A stretch of DNA of 11,368 nucleotides from NCBI GenBank assembly GCA_049511115.1, contig JBEKYH010000123.1, positions 1 to 11,368 of the forward strand, given 5' to 3'. Under the pieces are notes generated by a model, which was given only the letters and a program-made list of their open reading frames with translations, was not told where the DNA came from and made no database searches. Positions 7,383 through 11,368 of the stretch are shown here, piece by piece; positions within the stretch are counted from its first letter, which is position 1; each line of letters opens with the position of its first letter. The translations under genes were made by a program, and so were the position numbers. Source of the stretch: JBEKYH01 sp049511115 (lineage in GTDB: Bacteria > Planctomycetota > Phycisphaerae > Tepidisphaerales > Tepidisphaeraceae).

Positions 7383-7393
7383 CTCAGTTGCAT
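7377..7393. promoter_or_regulatory. 17-nt palindrome, candidate Zur/Fur-family operator
   Basis: ATGCAACT-C-AGTTGCAT is a perfect 8-1-8 inverted repeat; its core TGCAACT-N-AGTTGCA has the 7-1-7 form known for Fur-family boxes. It lies between the upstream membrane-protein stop (7420) and the binding-protein gene, overlapping the -35. A Fur-family repressor is encoded in the same locus, which makes it the natural candidate ligand. Confidence 0.6.
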
Positions 7394-7419
7394 TTGCATT
7401 CGGGTCCGCTGCGGGCATT

Positions 7420-8157
7420 CTAAAGTTGGTAGGGGGATAAATACGGTTCGTCGGGAGTGGGAATCGAATTCACCGCGTCGGCGTCAATCACAATAAACTG
7501 AGTGCCGTTGCGGTTTTCCGAACGAAGCGTCCCGCCGACACGGACCCAATCGTCGTTATGCAGCCCAGATATCTGCGATGATTTCACCGCTACCTGCATG
7601 GGCATGGCGTCAGCGGCGCAGCAGACCACAACGAATCGAAAAAGAGTGAATTCACCCGCGGGGAGGGTGTCATCCTTGAAAACGCGGCCTTCCACGACGA
7701 CGTGGTTTCCCATCAAGCGGCTGGTGTGTTTGGACAGATAGGCGAGGGAGATCAACTCATTAGCGCCGGGAATCGCGCTGGTGTCGATGTCGGCGGAAGT
7801 GGAGTCCAAAGCCGAAGTAAATCCGAGGGACCGCTTCTGCAGCGCGAAGCTGTTCAGCCCAGACGTGGCCGCGCCGGAAACGAGATTGCTCATATAAAGA
7901 AGGGGCAATAACAACATACCGCCACGAACCCAGGCCGCCAGGCGAATTCGCCCCGACCCAGCGTGCGCCGGGCGGATAATCATGGCCAGTAAAAAGAACA
8001 TGAGGATAAGCAAAGTGGCCAACTGCAGGGGCCACAACTGCGGCCGGAGAAACAGCGTGTACCGGCCGAAAATCAGGAGCGAGCCGAGCACCAGGGCCCA
8101 AACGCCCAGGACGAGCCCGCGCCATCGACTCATCGGTGATGCAAATATTGCACTCAT
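7420..8157 (-). CDS. TIGR03943/DUF1980 family membrane protein (YcgQ-like)
   Basis: This 245-residue protein has hydrophobic segments at about 12-32, 43-61 and 77-92. A soluble beta-rich C-terminal domain follows (about 128-245). The domain contains HVVVEGRVF, FVVVCCAADAMPMQV with a vicinal Cys pair (179-180), DDWVRVGGTL and TQFIVIDADAV, the hallmark arrangement of the DUF1980 domain found in Bacillus YcgQ. Such proteins are typically encoded next to a DUF318 permease (YcgR), exactly as here. The start at 8157 gives an ATGA overlap with the permease stop; the longer open frame upstream is only the permease read in another frame. The molecular function is unknown. The partnership suggests a membrane complex for metal or thiol-ligand handling, and the vicinal cysteines could bind a soft metal. 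Confidence 0.9.
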   Translation of the reverse strand: MSAIFASPMSRWRGLVLGVWALVLGSLLIFGRYTLFLRPQLWPLQLATLLILMFFLLAMIIRPAHAGSGRIRLAAWVRGGMLLLPLLYMSNLVSGAATSGLNSFALQKRSLGFTSALDSTSADIDTSAIPGANELISLAYLSKHTSRLMGNHVVVEGRVFKDDTLPAGEFTLFRFVVVCCAADAMPMQVAVKSSQISGLHNDDWVRVGGTLRSENRNGTQFIVIDADAVNSIPTPDEPYLSPYQL

Positions 8158-9386
8158 CTTACACCCGCCGCAAAGAAGCATTGCCAAGCCACCATTGATC
8201 CCAACACCAACCCGTAGATTAGAATCATCAGCGCGACAAACGTCTTTTTCCGAACAAAACTCAGATACATCGCAGACAATTTCAGGTCGAGCATCGGGCC
8301 AACCAGCATGAATCCCATTTGCGCCGCCAGCGGCATGGTGGCGCGAAACGACGACGCTACGAAAGCATTGGCTCCCGAGCAAAGGTTCAGCGCCACCGCC
8401 AATCCCATCAGGAGCAGAATCGCGACGACCGGTGCGTGGGCCAGGGCGAGGAACGCCTGTCTCGGCACGACGGTCTGGCAGATCGACGCGACGAAAGCGC
8501 CCAGGATAAGGAATTGGCTGACCTGCAGAAAATCGTCACCCGCGTGGTTAATTGCTTCAACCAGCCGCCCCCAGATCAGTGCCTTGTGAGGCTTGTGGTC
8601 GTGATCGTGATGGTGGTGGTGATCGTGATTGCCATGATCGTGATCATGCTCGTGGTGATGGTCGTGATCGTGGCTGGCATCGTGCTCATGGCTATGAGCG
8701 TGGTCGTCGTGATCGTGTCCACAACCGCAATCGTGGGAACTGGCGGCGCTCATCGCGGGATCAAGCAGCGCGGTATGGCCGGGAAACCATCGGTCGACGA
8801 CCAGCGCCGCCCCCACCGCGATGAAATAGCCAAACCCCATTCGCGCCGCCAGGATGTGCCAGTTCCAATTATAGGCGATCAGCGTGGACCAGCCGGTCAA
8901 TACGTTCACGGTCGGTCCGGCGAGCATGTAAGCCATGGCGGTCGAGAATGGGATGCCTTTTCGCACTAGCCGCCGTGTGAAGGGGATCACGGCGCATTCG
9001 CATACCGGCAACAACAGTCCAAGGCTGGCAGCCACGAGAATTCCGAGGATCTTTCTCTCCGGAAGGACGCGCAAAACCCAGTCCCTGGGAATGAACACCT
9101 CGAATACACCGCCCAGAAGCGAACCCAGAATGACAAACGGCAGCGCTTCAAGAACAACGCTGACAAACGACAGCCCCAGTGTGCTTCCCGCCGGTGTTCC
9201 ACGCAGCGCAAGGAAAAGGACAACGCCCAGGAGGACAAATACCCCACCGGCGACTGTCCACAAGGAAACGGGTTGCGGAACTTCGTATCGGACCGCTTGC
9301 TGTTTAAGCGTCGGCGCATTGAGAACTTGCAACGACCGCGCCGAACCGGCAGGGCGAAGCGGTGTTACAGTTTGGAGGTCAGCCAT
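8154..9386 (-). CDS. DUF318/ArsP_1-type permease with His-rich loop (YcgR-like)
   Basis: This 410-residue membrane permease is built of two related halves. Half one (about 43-200) carries LGLLLPVCECAVIPFTRRLV, with the conserved Cys-Glu-Cys (129-131), and MLAGPTVNVLTGW. Half two (about 275-405) carries ALNLCSGANAFVASSF and GPMLDLK. The central cytosolic-type loop, residues 218-267, holds 24 histidines plus two cysteines in CGC, a strong metal-binding stretch; loops of this type are common in zinc transporters. I placed the start at the ATG at 9386, preceded by GGGGAAAGG about 12 nt away. A GTG at 9443 would add 19 residues but has no ribosome site. Its gene is 148 bp downstream of the Fur-family gene and overlaps the YcgQ-like gene by 4 nt. 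Arsenical export (ArsP) is the alternative function for the fold; context favours zinc. Confidence 0.92.
   Translation of the reverse strand: MADLQTVTPLRPAGSARSLQVLNAPTLKQQAVRYEVPQPVSLWTVAGGVFVLLGVVLFLALRGTPAGSTLGLSFVSVVLEALPFVILGSLLGGVFEVFIPRDWVLRVLPERKILGILVAASLGLLLPVCECAVIPFTRRLVRKGIPFSTAMAYMLAGPTVNVLTGWSTLIAYNWNWHILAARMGFGYFIAVGAALVVDRWFPGHTALLDPAMSAASSHDCGCGHDHDDHAHSHEHDASHDHDHHHEHDHDHGNHDHHHHHDHDHKPHKALIWGRLVEAINHAGDDFLQVSQFLILGAFVASICQTVVPRQAFLALAHAPVVAILLLMGLAVALNLCSGANAFVASSFRATMPLAAQMGFMLVGPMLDLKLSAMYLSFVRKKTFVALMILIYGLVLGSMVAWQCFFAAGVR
8586..8735 (-). repeat. His/Asp-coding low-complexity repeat within the permease
   Basis: Near-repeats of GTGATC on the plus strand (GAT/CAC codons on the minus strand) encode the His-rich loop. 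Variants with different spacing suggest growth by slippage under selection for His content rather than a CRISPR or operator array. Confidence 0.85.
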
Positions 9387-9534
9387 GGGACAAACAAACC
9401 TTTCCCCACCATTGGGGGGCGCGCAATAATAGTCCCTTACCACACACTAAATGTCCAGCGAGGGGCAAAGTTGCAAAAAACCGATCCAAAGACGCCCTCG
9501 CCGTCCTGATTCACAGACGATCGCTTGTGGAACG

Positions 9535-9972
9535 TCAGGAATGGCAATCCGGACAAGTACCATGAACCAAAACTTCCGAATAAGCGACGCGATACCCGCG
9601 GCGCAGGCCGCTGCGCTTGGCCGCCGGGACCGGCAGGGGGGAATCGTCCAGGCACTCAACGGCGCCGCATTCGTCGCAGACAAAATGGGCGTGTTCGTGG
9701 CGGGCTTTTCCCTTTGGGTCGCCCAGGCCGTAGAGCCAGACCTGTTCATCGCCGCGGGCGCGATGGAGAAGGTTTTTTTCGGTGAGCGTGTTGAGAGTGC
9801 GGTATAGGGTGACGTTGTCGGTGCCGGCGGGGAGACGCTCAAGAATCTGATGGGCGCTGAGCGGCTGTTTTTCCCCGGCTAGCACCTCAAGCACGGCCAC
9901 GCGGGCCGTGGTGCGGCGCAGTCCTGCCTCGCGGAGCAGATCATCGAGTGTTTTTGCGGGCTTGATCACCAT
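9535..9972 (-). CDS. Fur-family metalloregulator, probably Zur-like
   Basis: This 145-residue repressor has a winged-helix DNA-binding domain (about 8-80; recognition helix around TDNVTLYRTLNTL, 51-63). A dimerisation and metal domain follows (about 90-145). HEHAHFVCDECG supplies His92, His94, His96, Cys99 and Cys102. The C-terminal CPDC (140-143) completes the Cys4 structural zinc site, and Cys107 is a further thiol. Position at the head of a metal-transport locus and the VECL stretch favour Zur over Fur or PerR, but the sensor metal cannot be read with certainty. The start at 9972 has no Shine-Dalgarno. A strong extended -10 (TGCTAGAAT) ends only 4 nt before the ATG, so the message is probably leaderless or nearly so. 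Two palindromes over the promoter suggest autoregulation. Confidence 0.95.
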   Translation of the reverse strand: MVIKPAKTLDDLLREAGLRRTTARVAVLEVLAGEKQPLSAHQILERLPAGTDNVTLYRTLNTLTEKNLLHRARGDEQVWLYGLGDPKGKARHEHAHFVCDECGAVECLDDSPLPVPAAKRSGLRRGYRVAYSEVLVHGTCPDCHS

Positions 9973-10008
9973 TTCATTCTAGCAATGAATCCGGCATTCG
10001 CCCAATGC
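9973..10008. promoter_or_regulatory. Two CATT-N5-AATG palindromes, candidate autoregulatory operators
   Basis: TTCATT-CTAGC-AATGAA (9973-9989) is a perfect 6-5-6 repeat over the -10. GCATT-CGCCC-AATGC (9994-10008) is a perfect 5-5-5 repeat over the -35. Both contain CATT-N5-AATG and their centres are 20 bp apart, close to two helical turns. An additional TTCATTGC (10025-10032) is the exact inverse of GCAATGAA (9982-9989). The pattern fits cooperative binding by a dimeric repressor, presumably the adjacent Fur-family protein. Confidence 0.5.
9976..10005 (-). promoter_or_regulatory. Promoter of the Fur-family gene
   Basis: The minus strand shows TAGAAT (9976-9981, 5 of 6) preceded by TGC as an extended -10. 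TTGGGC (10000-10005) lies 18 bp upstream. The expected start is around 9968-9972, at the ATG itself, implying a leaderless transcript. Confidence 0.55.
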
Positions 10009-10018
10009 GGCGGTGCGT

Positions 10019-10047
10019 TTGACGTTCATTGCCAATACGGCTATCGT
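10019..10047 (+). promoter_or_regulatory. Candidate tRNA-Pro promoter
   Basis: TTGACG (10019-10024), a 17-bp spacer and TATCGT (10042-10047, 4 of 6) face the tRNA-Pro gene. The predicted start is near 10055, about 47 nt before the mature tRNA. The TTCATTGC half-site falls in the spacer, so a regulator bound there could also touch this promoter. Confidence 0.45.
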
Positions 10048-10101
10048 CACGGCTTGCCTGTTATGTATCTGGTGTGAAGAAGTTTAACCGGATGAATTTT
10101 C

Positions 10102-10177
10102 CGGGGCGTGGCGCAGTTTGGTTTAGCGCGCTTGACTGGGGGTCAAGAGGTCGCTGGTTCGAATCCAGTCGCCCCGA
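10102..10177 (+). tRNA. tRNA-Pro (anticodon GGG)
   Basis: A complete cloverleaf is visible. The acceptor is CGGGGCG/CGCCCCG (7 bp), the D-stem GCGC/GCGC and the anticodon stem CTTGA/TCAAG around CTGGGGG, giving anticodon GGG. The T-stem is GCTGG/CCAGT around TTCGAAT, and the discriminator is A. The CCA end is not encoded (TTC follows). An integrase gene begins 120 bp downstream, so the 3' half of this tRNA is a likely attachment site. Confidence 0.97.
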
Positions 10178-10214
10178 TTCGCTGTAAGTCATGCCGAACG
10201 CAAAAGAAGCGTAC

Positions 10215-10231
10215 CTTGCCACGTCGGCAAG
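10215..10231. repeat. Inverted repeat CTTGCC-ACGTC-GGCAAG
   Basis: A perfect 6-5-6 inverted repeat lies between tRNA-Pro and the integrase. It could be a recombinase or excisionase arm site, or a short hairpin ending tRNA transcription, but it has no U-tract. Confidence 0.4.
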
Positions 10232-10249
10232 CGCGGCTCTGAATCCGAA

Positions 10250-10277
10250 AGCCAAGACGGTATGTACCGTTTTGGCT
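10250..10277. promoter_or_regulatory. Long inverted repeat just upstream of the integrase
   Basis: Arms GCCAAGACGGTA (10251-10262) and TACCGTTTTGGC (10265-10276) pair at 11 of 12 positions, with a G-T in the twelfth. A flanking A-T pair extends the stem to 13 and the centre is TG. The repeat ends 8 bp before the integrase Shine-Dalgarno GGAGG (10286-10290). In RNA it would be a stable hairpin; in DNA it could be an operator or recombinase-binding site. Confidence 0.55.
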
Positions 10278-10297
10278 CAACGATTGGAGGTCGCGTC

Positions 10298-11368
10298 ATG
10301 CCGCTTCTCACACAGTCCAATCCCAAGTATCGCCGGCACCGGGCCAGCGGTCAGGCCGTTGTTACCATCCACGGCCGCGACCATTACCTTGGCCCCTGGA
10401 ACACGAAAGCCAGCAAGGCCGAGTATGACAGGATCATCGGCGAATTCCTCGCCAACGGCCGGCAGACAGTATTGGACGCTACGAATATCACCGTCTTGGA
10501 GTTGATCGACCGCTACTGGACGTTTGCCAAGGGCTATTACCGCAGACCGGATAACACGGCCACCAGTGAAGGGCATTGCATCAAGTTGGCCCTCTCCCAC
10601 GTCCATCGGCTCTATGGTTCAACGCTGGCCCGTGACTTTGGCCCGTTGGCGCTGGAGTGCTGCCGCAACGCCATGATCCAAGAGGGGTGGGCGCGCGGAA
10701 GTATTAATATTCACGTTGGACGCATCAAGCGGATGGTGAAGTGGGGCGTTGCCGCCGAGCTTATCCCGCCATCGGTGCATCATGGATTATCCGCCGTCGC
10801 CGGCCTGCGCGCCGGACGATCAGACGCAAAGGAGTCTGAACCAGTAAAGCCGGTCGATGATGACGTGGTATCCGCCACGTTGCGGCATTTGTCCACTGTG
10901 GTTCGGGCAATGGTCGAGGTCCAGCGGCTTACCGGCGCACGACCTGGAGAAATCGCCGCGATGCGGACGGTGGACATTGACACCAGCGGTCCCACTTGGA
11001 GGTACAAGCCGCAGTCTCATAAGACACAATGCCACGGCCATGATCGAGAGATTTTCATCGGACCCAAAGCCCAGTCTGTCATACGACCATTCTTGAAGCC
11101 GCTGAACCCTACGGCACACCTATTCAGGCCCGTGGATGCCGTTGCCGAGCATCAGGAGCGATTAGCAACCGCCCGGCAGACTCCGATGAGTTGCGGCAAC
11201 GTCCCTGGATCAAATCGCGTTCGCAAGCCACGTCGCAAGCCGGGCGACGCCTATTCAGTCAATTCCTATCGACGTGCAATCGCCCGTGCCGCTGATGATG
11301 CCGACCTTTGGGCTAAGGGTGGACAGGTGATTGCCAATGATGAGCGGATTGTCCCACGATGGCACCCG
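10298..11368 (+). CDS. Tyrosine recombinase/integrase, 3' partial
   Basis: The frame is open from the ATG at 10298 (GGAGG 7 nt before it) to the last base: 357 residues with no stop, so the gene continues outside the window. The N-terminus (KYRRHRASGQAVVTIHGRDHYLGPW, written here only as the opening of the arm-binding region, residues 10-34) is a small beta domain. A SAM-like core-binding domain follows (about 64-170). The catalytic domain begins near 190, with Arg215 in LTGARPGEIAAMR as the first catalytic arginine and Lys242 in SHKT as the likely beta-hairpin lysine. The sequence stops at RWHP, just before where the HxxRH block and the nucleophilic Tyr would be expected. Its position directly after tRNA-Pro indicates an integrative element whose body lies to the right. 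Completeness and activity cannot be judged. Confidence 0.93.
   Translation, partial: MPLLTQSNPKYRRHRASGQAVVTIHGRDHYLGPWNTKASKAEYDRIIGEFLANGRQTVLDATNITVLELIDRYWTFAKGYYRRPDNTATSEGHCIKLALSHVHRLYGSTLARDFGPLALECCRNAMIQEGWARGSINIHVGRIKRMVKWGVAAELIPPSVHHGLSAVAGLRAGRSDAKESEPVKPVDDDVVSATLRHLSTVVRAMVEVQRLTGARPGEIAAMRTVDIDTSGPTWRYKPQSHKTQCHGHDREIFIGPKAQSVIRPFLKPLNPTAHLFRPVDAVAEHQERLATARQTPMSCGNVPGSNRVRKPRRKPGDAYSVNSYRRAIARAADDADLWAKGGQVIANDERIVPRWHP

Noticed and set aside
6763..7440. Plus-strand open frame of 225 residues
   Set aside because: It is antisense to the metal-binding protein gene and its promoter, has no ribosome site, and its protein sequence lacks any family resemblance.
8158..8382. N-terminal extension of the YcgQ-like protein by 75 residues
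   Set aside because: The extension is the permease gene read in another frame; the ATG at 8157 gives a standard ATGA junction.
8586..8735. Repeated GTGATC units suggesting a CRISPR or iteron array
   Set aside because: The units are short and irregular with no spacers, and they are explained by in-frame His/Asp coding.
8319..8969. Plus-strand frame with a long Val/Ile/Met run resembling a membrane segment
   Set aside because: The hydrophobic run is only the complement of the His/Asp codons of the permease loop.
9387..9443. GTG start at 9443 for the His-rich permease
   Set aside because: There is no ribosome site before it, and the extra 19 residues do not look like family sequence. A start at 9386 is preferred but not proven.
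10061..10255. Minus-strand open frame reading DSNQRPLDPQSSALNQ
   Set aside because: It is the antisense of the tRNA-Pro gene, a well-known source of spurious protein predictions.
10277..10606. Minus-strand open frame of 109 residues
   Set aside because: It is antisense to the start of the integrase, whose plus-strand frame has a ribosome site and family motifs.

Overview
The window looks like a chromosomal segment of a GC-rich member of the Planctomycetota, most likely a Phycisphaerae-type bacterium. The hints are the Thr-Gln-Pro-rich low-complexity stretches in predicted secreted or membrane proteins (for example ATQPTTQPA, and the C-terminal TTQSTQP), a GntR-helix/LacI-sensor chimeric regulator of a kind common in that group, and an integrase whose N-terminus (KYRRHRASGQAVV, HYLGPW) matches a planctomycete tyrosine-recombinase style. 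This assignment is an inference from style, not from a marker gene.

Left part (1-4680). A coiled-coil protein with one C-terminal membrane segment enters from the left edge. It converges on an unrecognised four-helix membrane protein, which lies just downstream of a tRNA-Gly(CCC) gene on the minus strand. Next is a GntR/LacI-type sugar-sensing-style repressor with a good sigma70-like promoter. Divergent from it is a small 71-residue ORF with a clean Shine-Dalgarno. A perfect 14-bp palindrome lies between the two.

Centre (4678-9972). Six minus-strand genes form a metal-homeostasis locus. In transcription order they are a Fur-family (Zur-like) repressor, a DUF318/ArsP_1-type permease with a 50-residue loop holding 24 histidines, a TIGR03943/DUF1980 (YcgQ-like) membrane protein, a ZnuA/TroA-type metal-binding protein, an ABC ATPase with a His-rich tail, and an ABC-3 family permease. 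Stops and starts overlap at three junctions (4, 4 and 8 nt), so translation is probably coupled. A perfect 17-nt palindrome overlaps the -35 of a promoter before the binding-protein gene. Two CATT-N5-AATG palindromes, 20 bp apart, cover the -10 and -35 of the Fur-family gene, which appears to be leaderless or nearly so. The simplest model is a metal-responsive repressor controlling itself, high-affinity metal import (ZnuABC-like) and a second permease module (YcgR/YcgQ-like). Which metal is involved is not settled: the binding protein carries Glu, not His, at the third ligand position.

Right part (9973-11368). A divergent promoter region leads to a tRNA-Pro(GGG) gene. It is followed 120 bp later by a tyrosine recombinase that runs off the right edge before its C-terminal catalytic residues. 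This looks like the left boundary of an integrative element inserted at the tRNA, with its cargo outside the window. No stretch longer than about 300 bases lacks a gene.
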